DNA from: Rhodopseudomonas boonkerdii
GTDB lineage: Bacteria > Pseudomonadota > Alphaproteobacteria > Rhizobiales > Xanthobacteraceae
Assembly (NCBI RefSeq): GCF_021184025.1
Contig: NZ_CP036537.1
Span: 4,588,001-4,652,000, forward strand
DNA length: 64,000 nucleotides
Direction: 5' to 3'
Shown piece after piece: positions 26,247 to 35,196 of the stretch. Position 1 is the first letter of the stretch. Each line of letters begins with the position of its first letter. The notes beneath the pieces are model-generated. The model worked only from the letters and a program-made list of their open reading frames with translations, had not been told where the DNA came from and did no database searches. The position numbers and the translations under genes are program-made.

Positions 26247-27269
26247 ATGAACCTCGCCGATCTCAACACAATCGCCCGCGCCATGGTTGCGCCGGGCAAG
26301 GGACTGCTGGCTGCGGACGAGTCGTCAGGCACCATCAAGAAGCGTTTTGACGCCATCGGCGTCGCCTCCACCGAGGACAGCCGCCGCGACTATCGCGAGA
26401 TGCTGTTTCGTTCGCGCGAGGCGATGAGCCAGTCCATCTCCGGCGTCATCCTGTATGATGAGACAATCTGGCAGAATGCGAAGGATGGCACACCGCTGGT
26501 CCGCCTGATCGAGGAAGCCGGTGCGATCCCCGGCATCAAGGTGGATGAAGGCACGCAGCCGCTGCCGAACTGCCCGGGCGAACTCGTCACCGTCGGTCTC
26601 GACAAGCTCGCCGAACGACTGCCGAAATATTACGCGCGCGGCGCGCGCTTCGCGAAGTGGCGGGCGGTGATCGATATCGGCGCCGGCATTCCGAGCATGA
26701 CCGCAATCTCGGTGAACGCCCATGCCCTCGCGCGCTATGCGGCGCTGTGCCAGCAGGCTCAGATCGTGCCTATCGTCGAACCGGAAGTGTTGATGGACGG
26801 CGATCACGACATCGACCGCTGCGTCGAGGTGACGACGCGCGTCCTAAACAAGACGTTCCAGGAATTGCGCGTGCAACGCGTCGCCCTCGAAGGCATGATC
26901 CTCAAGCCGAACATGGCGATCTCCGGCAAGGCATCGAAGACACAAGCCAGCGTCAGCGAAGTGGCCGAGAAGACAGTGCGCATGCTCAGGAACTGCGTGC
27001 CGGCCTCCGTGCCCGGTATCGCCTTTTTGTCCGGCGGTCAGTCGGATGAAGAAGCCACCGCGCATCTCGATGCCATGAACAGGATCGGCGGCCTGCCCTG
27101 GCCGCTCACCTTCTCCTATGGACGCGCGCTGCAGGCTGCGCCGCAGAAGGCATGGTCCGGCAAGGCCGAGAATGTGACGGCCGGCCAGAAGGCGTTCACC
27201 CATCGCGCGCGCATGAACTCGCTCGCCGCGTCCGGCACATGGACTACCGAACTAGAGAAAGCTGTATAA
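26247..27269 (+). CDS. Fructose-bisphosphate aldolase, class I
   Basis: 340 residues. Schiff-base aldolase of the animal-like class I family: MVAPGKGLLAADESSGTIKKRF at the N-terminus, WRAVIDIG, VPIVEPEVLMDGDHDI, and LEGMILKPNM with the Schiff-base Lys220. GIAFLSGGQSDEEAT and PWPLTFSYGRALQ close the barrel. The C-terminal Tyr seen in many class I enzymes is absent (it ends LEKAV). The start is ATG 26247. It is functionally redundant with the class II enzyme 660 nt upstream. The 3' end is followed almost immediately by the ThiE-like gene. Confidence 0.96.
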   Translation: MNLADLNTIARAMVAPGKGLLAADESSGTIKKRFDAIGVASTEDSRRDYREMLFRSREAMSQSISGVILYDETIWQNAKDGTPLVRLIEEAGAIPGIKVDEGTQPLPNCPGELVTVGLDKLAERLPKYYARGARFAKWRAVIDIGAGIPSMTAISVNAHALARYAALCQQAQIVPIVEPEVLMDGDHDIDRCVEVTTRVLNKTFQELRVQRVALEGMILKPNMAISGKASKTQASVSEVAEKTVRMLRNCVPASVPGIAFLSGGQSDEEATAHLDAMNRIGGLPWPLTFSYGRALQAAPQKAWSGKAENVTAGQKAFTHRARMNSLAASGTWTTELEKAV

Positions 27270-27271
27270 TC

Positions 27272-27949
27272 TTGGCTGCCAAACCAACCGCGCCGCCCGC
27301 CCCCCGTCTCTATCTTTCGACGCCCGTGGTCGATGACCCCGCCGCGCTGCTTGCCGGGCTGCCGGACCTGATCCGCAAGGCCGACGTGGCCGCCGTGCTG
27401 CTGCGCCTTGCGCCATCGGATCCGCGCACCCTCACCTCGCGTATCAAGGCAGTGGCGGCGCCGGTCCAGAAGGCCGATGCCGCGCTGCTGGTGGAAGGCC
27501 ATGTGGATCTGATCGCCCGCGGCGGTGCCGATGGCGCTCACCTGCCAGGCCTCGCACCGCTGCAGGAAGCGCTGCCCGCGCTCAAGCCCGATCGCATCGC
27601 CGGCTGCGGCGGCCTGACGACGCGTCACAACGCCATGTCGGCCGGCGAGGCCGGCGCCGATTATGTGCTGTTCGGCGAACCCGATTCGAAAGGCCAGCGC
27701 CCCTCGGCGGACGCTATTGCGGAACGCATCGAGTGGTGGGCCGAACTGTTCGAGCCTCCCTGCGTCGGTTACGCAGCGTCGCTCGACGAGGCCGAACGGT
27801 TTGCCGCGGCCGGAGCTGACTTCGTGCTGGTGGACGATCTCGTCTGGAACGATGCGCGCGGCGCTTCGGCAGCGCTTGTCGATGCCGGCGCCGCCATCCA
27901 GCGCGGCCATGCGGCCGTGCTCGAACGCTTCAAAGCGGCACAGGGCTGA
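27272..27949 (+). CDS. Thiamine-phosphate synthase family protein (ThiE/TenI-like)
   Basis: About 225 residues in a TIM-barrel ThiE/TenI frame. Recognisable are RLYLSTPVV, ALLVEGHVDLIARGGADGAHLPG (ThiE normally HLGQ), and GCGGLTTRHNAMSAGEAGADYVLFGEP for the phosphate-binding strand-loop. The diphosphate-binding and HLGQ residues deviate from characterised ThiE, so synthase activity is plausible but not certain; a TenI-like role is possible. The start is probably TTG 27272, 2 nt after the aldolase stop. ATG 27239 would overlap the aldolase. It is translationally linked to the aldolase and, 5 nt downstream, to the SEL1 gene. Confidence 0.8.
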   Translation: MAAKPTAPPAPRLYLSTPVVDDPAALLAGLPDLIRKADVAAVLLRLAPSDPRTLTSRIKAVAAPVQKADAALLVEGHVDLIARGGADGAHLPGLAPLQEALPALKPDRIAGCGGLTTRHNAMSAGEAGADYVLFGEPDSKGQRPSADAIAERIEWWAELFEPPCVGYAASLDEAERFAAAGADFVLVDDLVWNDARGASAALVDAGAAIQRGHAAVLERFKAAQG

Positions 27950-27954
27950 TCGCA

Positions 27955-29043
27955 GTGACGACGCTGCGCGCATTGCTGCTGACCACGACCTGCCTGTACG
28001 CAACAGCGGCGGCCGCACAGATATCGCTGACGCCGCCCGCCGCGCAGGCGCCAGCCAAGCAGTCCCCCGCCAAGCAGTCCCCTGCGAAGGCGCCAGCCAA
28101 GCAGGCACCGGCGAAAGCACCGGAGGCTGCGAAGAAGGCTCCCGAAGCCGCCAAGAAATCGCCGCCCGCGAAGCAGCCGGAAAAAGCCGAAGAACCGGTC
28201 GATCCCCGCGCCGATCTCGTCTACGGCGCCTATCAGCGCGGCATGTACAAGACCGCCCTCGAACTCGCCACCAAGCGCGCCACGGAGAACAACGATCCGA
28301 AGGCGATGACCATGCTCGGCGAGCTCTATTCCAATGGGCTCGGCATCAAGCGCAACTATCAGCTGGCCGCCGACTGGTACAAGCGCGCCGCCGACCGCGG
28401 CGACCGCGAGGCGATGTTCGCGCTCGCCATGCTGCGCATTTCCGAGCGCACCAATCCCGGCGGGCGTGACGAGGCGGTGAAGCTGCTGGCCTCCTCCGCC
28501 AAGCTCGGCAATCCCAAGGCGGCCTACAATCTCGCACTGCTCTATCTCGACGGCCAGACCCTGCCGCAGGACGTCAAGCGCTCCGCCGAACTGCTGCGGC
28601 AGGCCGCCGATGCCGGCAATCCCGAAGCGCAATATGCGCTGGCGACCTTCTACAAGGAGGGCACCGGCGTCGAGAAGAATATCGACAAGGCCGTGCGTCT
28701 GCTGCAAGCGGCCTCATTGGCCGACAATGTGGATGCCGAAGTCGAATACGCCATCGCGCTCTATAACGGCACCGGAACCCCGAAGAACGAGGCTGCAGCC
28801 GTGACCCTGCTTCGCAAGGCGGCGCGGCAGAACAGTCCGATCGCGCAAAACCGCCTCGCCCGGGTGCTCGCCCTACGCACGAATACCGACGATCGACTGG
28901 AGGGCTTTCGATGGCATATCGTGGCCAAGACCGCCGGGAAGGGCGACCTGATGCTGGACGAATTGCTGGCCCAGGCCAGCCCGCAGGAGCGCGCCCAGGC
29001 CCAGCAGGCGGCCAACAAATGGCTCGGCTCCACCCTGAAATGA
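27955..29043 (+). CDS. Exported SEL1-like repeat protein
   Basis: 362 residues. Signal peptide (TTLRALLLTTTCLYATAAAAQ), then a low-complexity Pro/Ala/Lys linker of repeated PAKQSPAKQ units (about residues 28-80), then six or so SEL1/TPR-like repeats (LGELYSNGLGIKRNYQLAADWYKRAADRG and following) to about residue 310. It is likely periplasmic. The charged PAK linker could span or bind peptidoglycan, and SEL1 repeats act as scaffolds. Start GTG 27955. It is the last gene of the fba(class I)-thiE-like-SEL1 chain. Confidence 0.9.
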   Translation: MTTLRALLLTTTCLYATAAAAQISLTPPAAQAPAKQSPAKQSPAKAPAKQAPAKAPEAAKKAPEAAKKSPPAKQPEKAEEPVDPRADLVYGAYQRGMYKTALELATKRATENNDPKAMTMLGELYSNGLGIKRNYQLAADWYKRAADRGDREAMFALAMLRISERTNPGGRDEAVKLLASSAKLGNPKAAYNLALLYLDGQTLPQDVKRSAELLRQAADAGNPEAQYALATFYKEGTGVEKNIDKAVRLLQAASLADNVDAEVEYAIALYNGTGTPKNEAAAVTLLRKAARQNSPIAQNRLARVLALRTNTDDRLEGFRWHIVAKTAGKGDLMLDELLAQASPQERAQAQQAANKWLGSTLK

Positions 29044-29150
29044 TTTGGCCAAGGCGATCTTGCCTTGACGCCATGGCCCCCAAAGGGCACCCATCGCCCC
29101 CAGCAACCCAATCCTGAAGACCTGACGCCAGGTCGTCGCGAGACGAGACC

Positions 29151-29945
29151 ATGATCAATTCGGCCCTGATGAATGTGATGGTGAAGGCCGCGCGCCGCGC
29201 CGGCCGCAGCCTCAAGCGCGACCTCGGCGAGATCGAGAACCTGCAGGTATCGACCAAAGGACCTGCGAACTTCGTTTCGCTCGCCGACAAACGCGCCGAG
29301 GAAATGCTCTATACGGACCTCAACAAGGCCCGCCCCGGCTACGGCTTCCTCGGCGAGGAAGGCGGCACCCGCGAGGGGACCGACAAGAGCCATACCTGGA
29401 TCGTCGATCCGCTCGACGGCACCACCAATTTCCTGCACGGCATCCCGCAATTCGCCATCTCGATCGGCCTCGCCCGCGAGGGCCAGGTGATCGCCGGCGT
29501 GATCTACAATCCCGGCAATGACGAACTCTACATGGCCGAGAAGGGTGCTGGCGCGTTTCTCAACGACACCCGCCTGCGTGTCTCCGGGCGCCTGCAACTG
29601 CATGACTGCGTGATTGCCTGCGGCCTGCCGCATATCGGCCGCGGTGACTTCGAACAGTCGCGCAACGAAATGGCGGCGCTGCAGCCGAAGGTCGCCGGTC
29701 TGCGCCGCTTTGGCGCGGCCTCGCTGGATATGGCCTTCGTGGCGGCCGGCCGTCTCGACGGCTATTGGGAGCGCAACCTGCAGCCATGGGATGTCGCGGC
29801 CGGCATCATCATGATCAAGGAAGCCGGCGGTCTGGTCAGCGACATCGACGGCGGCGATCTGCTGAAGACCGGCGACGTGGTGTGCGGCAATGAAGTCGTG
29901 CACAATTCGCTGGTGAAGATCCTGCGGCCGCTATCGAAGAAGTAA
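29151..29945 (+). CDS. suhB: Inositol monophosphatase family protein
   Basis: 264 residues. Mg-dependent sugar/inositol phosphatase. Metal-site motifs: GEEGGT near residue 67, WIVDPLDGTTNFLHG with Asp86/Asp89, and QPWDVAAGIIMIKEAGG near 220. The N-terminal SLKRDLGEIENLQVSTKGPANFVSLADKRAEE segment is typical of the alphaproteobacterial SuhB group. In other bacteria SuhB also helps rRNA antitermination. Start ATG 29151, 107 nt after the SEL1 gene. Confidence 0.95.
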   Translation: MINSALMNVMVKAARRAGRSLKRDLGEIENLQVSTKGPANFVSLADKRAEEMLYTDLNKARPGYGFLGEEGGTREGTDKSHTWIVDPLDGTTNFLHGIPQFAISIGLAREGQVIAGVIYNPGNDELYMAEKGAGAFLNDTRLRVSGRLQLHDCVIACGLPHIGRGDFEQSRNEMAALQPKVAGLRRFGAASLDMAFVAAGRLDGYWERNLQPWDVAAGIIMIKEAGGLVSDIDGGDLLKTGDVVCGNEVVHNSLVKILRPLSKK

Positions 29946-29953
29946 GACGATGC

Positions 29954-30043
29954 CGTAGGGCGGGTTAGCCGAAGGCGTAACCCGCCGTCTCTTCGTCACA
30001 TACACTCGGCCGGCGGATGACGCTTCGCTCATCCGCCCTACGG
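29954..30043. repeat. Palindromic intergenic repeat, family B
   Basis: CGTAGGGCGGGTTAGCCGAAG and GCTTCGCTCATCCGCCCTACG arms. It sits between the convergent suhB and RND pump genes, where it may act as a bidirectional transcript end. Confidence 0.85.
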
Positions 30044-30055
30044 CCGAGCCTTCTG

Positions 30056-33000
30056 TCAATGCGATGCCGCCGGCTCGCCGGCCTCCTCCGTCTGCCGGGT
30101 CTTGTCCTTCTTCGGCTTGTCCCCCGAGAACAGATTCTGCACCCAGACGAAAAACACCGGCACGAACAGCAGCGCCAGGATCACCACCGCCAGCATGCCG
30201 CCGGCGACGGCCGTGCCGAGCGCCTGCTGGCTGAGCGCGCCGGCGCCTGACGAGATCGCCATCGGCAGCACGCCGCAAATGAAGGCCATGCCGGTCATCA
30301 CGATCGGTCGGAAACGCAGCTGACAGGCTTCCATGGTCGAATCGTAGAGCGATTTGCCCTGCGCACGCAGATCCTTGGCGAATTCGATGATCAGAATGGC
30401 GTCCTTCGCCGCCAGACCGATGATCGTGATCAGGCCCACGGTGAAATAGACGCCATTCGGCTGGTCGCGCAACGTCGAGGCCAGCACCGCGCCGATGATG
30501 CCGAGCGGAACGGTCATCAGCACCGCGATCGGAATCGTCCAGCTTTCATAGAGAGCCGCGAGGATCAGGAACACGACCAGCGCCGACAGTGCCAGCAGAA
30601 ACGGCGCGGTCGAGCCCGACTGCTTCTCCTGCAGCGACTGGCCTGCCCATTCATAGCCGAAGCCGCGCGGCAGCTTCGCCGCCAGCCGCTCCATCTCCGC
30701 GATCGTATCGCCAGAAGTGAAGCCCGGCTTGGCCTCTCCGGAGATGCGCATCGCCGGATAGTAATTGAAGCCGATGATCTGGCTCGGCCCCCGCGCCCAC
30801 TCCACCGTCGCGAAGGAGGAAAACGGCACCGACTGACCGCGGCTGTTCTTCACGGTGTAGTTCAGGATGTCCGACGCATTCATGCGGTTGTTCGCGTCGG
30901 CCTGCACCAGCACGCGCTGCATGCGCCCCCGATTGGGAAAATCGTTGGTGTAGTTCGAGCCGAGATTGGTCGAGATGGTGTTGTTGATATCCTCGAAGGT
31001 GACGCCGAAAGCGCCGGCCTTCTCGCGGTCGATCATCAGATTGACGATCGGCGCCTGCGGCAGGCCCTCGATATAGGCATTCTGGATGATGCTGCCCGCA
31101 TTGGCTTCGGTGACGATCTGGTTGGCCGCAGCCAGCAGGGCTTCATACCCCTTCGACGCACGATCCTGCAGACGGAAGCTGAAGCCTGCGGAAACGCCGA
31201 GATTATCCACCGGCGGCGGCTGCTGGCCGGAAATATCGGCGTCGCGGATCTTGGCGAGATCCCTGTTGATGTCTTCCACGATCTTCGCGGCGGACTGCTG
31301 CTCGGTGCGCTGCGACCAGTCCTTCAGCGAGATGAAGGCCTGCGCCGTGTTGAGACCCTGGCCGAGAAAACTGAAGCCGGTGAGGAACACCACATTGGCG
31401 ATGCCTTCCTTCTTGCTCAGATACTCCTCGACCTGCTTGATCGCATTCTCGGTGCGGGCATAGGACGAATCCGACGGCGTCTGCACGTCGGTGGTGATGA
31501 AGCCCTGGTCATCGACCGGCAGGAAGCCGCCGGGCATGCGGACGAAGGCCCAGCCGAGACCGACCAGCAGCGCCACATAGACAAGCATCACTCGGCCGGC
31601 CTTTTTCAGCGACCACGCCACGGTGCCGGTATAGCGGTCGCGCACGCCATCGAGGCCGCGATTGAACCAGCCGAACAGGCCGGTATGCGAATGGCCGTGG
31701 CCCTTTTCGACGGGTTTCAGCATCGTGGCGCAGAGGGCCGGCGTCAGCGTCAGCGCCAGCAACGCCGAGAAGCCGATGGCCGAAATCATGGTGACGGAGA
31801 ACTGCTTGTAGACGATCCCGACCGAGCCGGGGAAGAAGGCCATCGGAACGAACACCCCCATCAGCACCAGCGTGATGCCGACGATGGCGTTGGTGATCTG
31901 GTCCATCGCCTTCTTGGTGGCTTCCTTCGGCGGCAGCCCCTCTTCGCTCATGATGCGTTCGACATTTTCGACCACGACGATGGCGTCGTCGACGAGAATG
32001 CCGATCGCGAGCACCATGCCGAACATGGTGAGCATGTTGATGGAATAGCCGACCGTCAGCAGCACGGCGCACGTACCCGCCAGCGCCACCGGCACCACGA
32101 TCGTCGGAATGATCGTGTAACGGAAATTCTGCAGGAACAGAAACATCACGACGAAGACGAGAACGACGGCCTCGATCAGCGTCATCAGCACCTTGTTGAT
32201 GGCCGCACTGATCACCGGGGTGACGTTATAGGGAATCTCGTAGGTGATGTTGGCGGGAAAGAAGTTCGACAGCTCCTTCATCTTCTTGTCGATCGCATCC
32301 GCGGTCGCCAGCGCGTTGCCGGCCGGCGACATCAGCACAGCGAGGCCCGCAACGGGCTTGCCGTTGAGACGCGTCTTGAACTGATAGTTGAAGCCGGCGA
32401 TCTCGATCCGCGCGACATCGCGCAGGCGCACCGCCGAACCGTCGGGATTGGCACGCAGCACGATGGCGCCGAACTCCTCGGGCGTGGTGAGCTGCCCCTT
32501 GACCAGCACCAGCGCGGAGGTCCGCTGCTCCGCAGGGCTCGGCTCGGAACCGATGGCGCCGGACGCGACCTGGGCGTTCTGCGCGGTGACAGCCTTGTTG
32601 ACGTCATCGGCGGTGAGATTGTAGCCGACGAGCTTTGCCGGATCGAGCCAGACCCGCAGCGCGCGTTCCGTGGAGAACAGTTGCACGCGGCCGACGCCGG
32701 GGATGCGGCGGATTTCGCCGACCACACTGCGCGTCATGAAATCGCCGAGCGCGATTTCATCGAGGCTCCCGTCGGTCGAGTTGATGGTGATGATCTGCAG
32801 CACCTGCGCCGAAGCTTCCTGAATGCGGATGCCCTGCTGGATCACCGCACGCGGCAATCGTGGCTCGACGCGCTTGATGCGGTTCTGCGCTTCCACCGAC
32901 GCGGCGCTGATCTCGGTACCCGGCTCGAAGCTGGCAAGGATTTCCACCGAGCCCAGCGAGTCGCTGGTGGATTCGTAGAACAGCAGCCCCGGTGTGCCGT

Positions 33001-33208
33001 TGAGCTCTTCCTCGATCAGCCGGGTGACGCTGTTATAGAGATTTTCGGGCGACGAGCCGGGATAGGTCGCGCTGATCGAGATCAGCGGCGGCGCGATGAT
33101 CGGATATTGCGCGACCGGCAGCAGCGGAACCGAGATCGCGCCGAACAGACAGATAAAAAGCGCGACGACCCAGGCGAAGATCGGCCTGTCGATGAAAAAA
33201 CGGGGCAT
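30056..33208 (-). CDS. RND efflux pump inner-membrane transporter (HAE1 family)
   Basis: 1050 residues, full length for AcrB/MexB-type multidrug exporters. It starts MPRFFIDRPIFAWVVALFICL (TM1) and has the QYPIIAPP and TYPGSSPENLYNSV porter-domain segments. The proton-relay TM4 pair is in GILVDDAIVVVENVERIM near residue 405. A second half repeats the fold and ends KPKKDKTRQTEEAGE. It should export drugs, dyes or lipophilic compounds, driven by proton influx, together with the adaptor gene 10 nt upstream on the minus strand. No outer-membrane factor gene is adjacent. Confidence 0.96.
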   Translation of the reverse strand: MPRFFIDRPIFAWVVALFICLFGAISVPLLPVAQYPIIAPPLISISATYPGSSPENLYNSVTRLIEEELNGTPGLLFYESTSDSLGSVEILASFEPGTEISAASVEAQNRIKRVEPRLPRAVIQQGIRIQEASAQVLQIITINSTDGSLDEIALGDFMTRSVVGEIRRIPGVGRVQLFSTERALRVWLDPAKLVGYNLTADDVNKAVTAQNAQVASGAIGSEPSPAEQRTSALVLVKGQLTTPEEFGAIVLRANPDGSAVRLRDVARIEIAGFNYQFKTRLNGKPVAGLAVLMSPAGNALATADAIDKKMKELSNFFPANITYEIPYNVTPVISAAINKVLMTLIEAVVLVFVVMFLFLQNFRYTIIPTIVVPVALAGTCAVLLTVGYSINMLTMFGMVLAIGILVDDAIVVVENVERIMSEEGLPPKEATKKAMDQITNAIVGITLVLMGVFVPMAFFPGSVGIVYKQFSVTMISAIGFSALLALTLTPALCATMLKPVEKGHGHSHTGLFGWFNRGLDGVRDRYTGTVAWSLKKAGRVMLVYVALLVGLGWAFVRMPGGFLPVDDQGFITTDVQTPSDSSYARTENAIKQVEEYLSKKEGIANVVFLTGFSFLGQGLNTAQAFISLKDWSQRTEQQSAAKIVEDINRDLAKIRDADISGQQPPPVDNLGVSAGFSFRLQDRASKGYEALLAAANQIVTEANAGSIIQNAYIEGLPQAPIVNLMIDREKAGAFGVTFEDINNTISTNLGSNYTNDFPNRGRMQRVLVQADANNRMNASDILNYTVKNSRGQSVPFSSFATVEWARGPSQIIGFNYYPAMRISGEAKPGFTSGDTIAEMERLAAKLPRGFGYEWAGQSLQEKQSGSTAPFLLALSALVVFLILAALYESWTIPIAVLMTVPLGIIGAVLASTLRDQPNGVYFTVGLITIIGLAAKDAILIIEFAKDLRAQGKSLYDSTMEACQLRFRPIVMTGMAFICGVLPMAISSGAGALSQQALGTAVAGGMLAVVILALLFVPVFFVWVQNLFSGDKPKKDKTRQTEEAGEPAASH

Positions 33209-33218
33209 GTTGCTCTAC

Positions 33219-34433
33219 TCAGGGCCGCGCTTGCGTCGTCTTCTGGCCATCGCCTGAAAACTGCGCCGCAAGGCTCGGATCGGTCCACTTCACGGTCTTC
33301 ACCTTGTCGCCGGCGGAGAACTTCTGGAAACCTTCGACGACGATCTGCTCGCCGCCCTTGAGACCTTCCATCACCAGCCACAGACCGTCCTGCACGGCAC
33401 CGGTCTTCACCGCCTGCACGGCGACATGGCCGTCGCTCTTCACCACGAACACCTCGGCGCCACCGCCGCCATTGCGCTGGACCGCCTGCTGCGGAACTGC
33501 GATGGCGTCGGTGTCAATGCCCTGCTCGATCTGCACGCGGACATACATGCCCGGCAGCAGCTCACGGTTCGGATTCGGGAACTCGCCGCGCAGCGTCACC
33601 TGCCCGGTGAAGGTATCGACCTTGGCCTCCGAGAACAGCAGCTTGCCGACCAGCGGATAGATCGAGCCATCGTCGAACACGAGACGCACCTTGGCGGCAT
33701 CCGGCGCGATGCGCTCGAGATCGCCGGTCTCGAAAGCACGGCGCAGCGAGTTCAGCTCCGACACCGACTGGGTGAAGTCGGCATAAATCGGGTCGAGCTG
33801 CTGGATGGTGGCGAGGTTGGTGGTGTCGTTCTGGGCGATCAGCGTGCCTTCGGTCACCAGCGCGGCGCCGACAATGCCGTCGATGGGCGCGCGAATCGTC
33901 GCATAGTCGAGATTGAGACGGGCGCGGGCGACGTCAGCCTTGCGCGCGGCGATCTCAGCTTCAGCCTGGCGCTGGGCGCCGATGGCGCGCTCGCCTTCGG
34001 CCTCGGACACGGCCTTCTGCTGCGCGAGGCCGGAGATACGCTTCGCCTGCAGCGTCGCGAGGTCATGGGCCGCTTCGGCCTTGTGCAGCGACGCCTTGGC
34101 CGCCTGCAATTCCACTTCGAACGGCTTGGGATCGATCCGGTAAAGCGTGTCGCCGGCCTTCACCTCGGTGCCCTGATGAAAGGCGCGCTCGATGATGATG
34201 CCGGACACGCGCGAACGCACATCGGCGACGCGCGTGGGCGCGATACGGCCCGGCAGTTCGCGGACGATGGCGCGGGCCTGCTGCCTGACAGTGACGACGC
34301 TCACCTCAGGCGCCGGATCTTCTGCCGGCGCCGCCGCGACTGCATCCTTCGGTTCGTTGCATCCCGCCAGCACAGGCGCCAGCCCTGCCAGCAGAAGCGC
34401 GAAGCCTGCAGCACGTGCATTGATGATCGTCAT
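33219..34433 (-). CDS. RND efflux periplasmic adaptor (membrane fusion protein)
   Basis: 404 residues. A lipoprotein signal (LLLAGLAPVLAGC, lipobox Cys about residue 25) is followed by the AcrA/MexA architecture: a barrel-sandwich strand RELPGRIAPTRVADVRSRVSG, a long coiled-coil hairpin (KASLHKAEAAHDLATLQAKRI), LDYATIRAPIDGIVG, a beta-barrel QVTLRGEFPNPNRELLPGMYVRV and a membrane-proximal domain. It joins the pump to an outer-membrane channel. Start ATG 34433; the frame to 34502 adds a non-hydrophobic stretch that would spoil the lipobox. First gene of the two-gene efflux operon. Confidence 0.95.
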   Translation of the reverse strand: MTIINARAAGFALLLAGLAPVLAGCNEPKDAVAAAPAEDPAPEVSVVTVRQQARAIVRELPGRIAPTRVADVRSRVSGIIIERAFHQGTEVKAGDTLYRIDPKPFEVELQAAKASLHKAEAAHDLATLQAKRISGLAQQKAVSEAEGERAIGAQRQAEAEIAARKADVARARLNLDYATIRAPIDGIVGAALVTEGTLIAQNDTTNLATIQQLDPIYADFTQSVSELNSLRRAFETGDLERIAPDAAKVRLVFDDGSIYPLVGKLLFSEAKVDTFTGQVTLRGEFPNPNRELLPGMYVRVQIEQGIDTDAIAVPQQAVQRNGGGGAEVFVVKSDGHVAVQAVKTGAVQDGLWLVMEGLKGGEQIVVEGFQKFSAGDKVKTVKWTDPSLAAQFSGDGQKTTQARP

Positions 34434-35196
34434 CGATTTCGATTTCCCAATTTGCAATTCGAACAAGCATCGACGGCTGCGAGGGTCATCAACGCATCTC
34501 ACGTGCAGCCGGATTTATCGAACGTGATGGGGGCAAAATAAAAACCGCCCTGTTGCGCCGCAACGTATATCGAGGCGGCGCATTGCCACACGGAGTATCG
34601 CATTGAAAACAAAACAACATTCCGGCTTCACGCGAACGTGACGCCGATGGAACCCTTACCGTCCGGTTAACCGCGGTGATGCGGTAGTGATCGACGCCCA
34701 TCGCTGCCATCGATGCATTCGAACCGGTGCCACGCCGCGCGAAGAAACCAACGCCAGCACCACCTCCCCAACGCGATAGGACATCCGATCGAACAAACAG
34801 GCTCCGGCGCGACGCATGAGAATGCATGAGGACGCGGCCGTCGGCGCCAGCCAACGGGCATCCGCGCGTCGTCCACTCTCGCCCGCTCATCATGCGTTCG
34901 AACATCTCCACCGAAGCGATACGACTCAACGATACGCCCCCTTCGAGTCCAAACGCGCGGACAAGATGACGACCAGTGACGTCATCAACCCATGCCGTGC
35001 ATCGAACGGCTGATCGCAACCGGGCGTTCGTAAAGGGCTCACCGCAAAGGTCTTGCAATCATCGAGTCATCAAACGCGATTTCACCCGAAAGTTCCGAAC
35101 AGCGTCGTCAATTCCGCAGTATCCGAGCTTTTCTTGTCGCCCGGCTGTGCCATATTGCTCGCCTGACCTTGATCCTCCCAAGCAGATGAAGCACCC
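34434..35196. other. Long intergenic region between efflux and stator operons
   Basis: About 760 bases between divergent operons. One 189-codon frame (34489-35058, minus strand) is open, but it has no recognisable domain, no clear ribosome-binding site and a third-base GC content lower than the flanking genes. I do not call it. A TGACGTCA palindrome occurs near 34976-34983. No TetR or MarR repressor gene for the pump is present here. Confidence 0.5.

Noticed and set aside
31685..33361. 558-codon plus-strand frame across the RND genes
   Set aside because: Shadow of the pump and adaptor genes, with low-complexity His/Arg/Asp content.
30056..34433. Possible complete tripartite efflux operon
   Set aside because: Only the pump and the adaptor are encoded. 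No outer-membrane factor or local repressor gene was found on either side.
34489..35058. 189-codon minus-strand frame between the efflux and stator operons
   Set aside because: No recognised domain or ribosome site, and third-base GC content lower than neighbours. Possibly worth a homologue search, but not supported.
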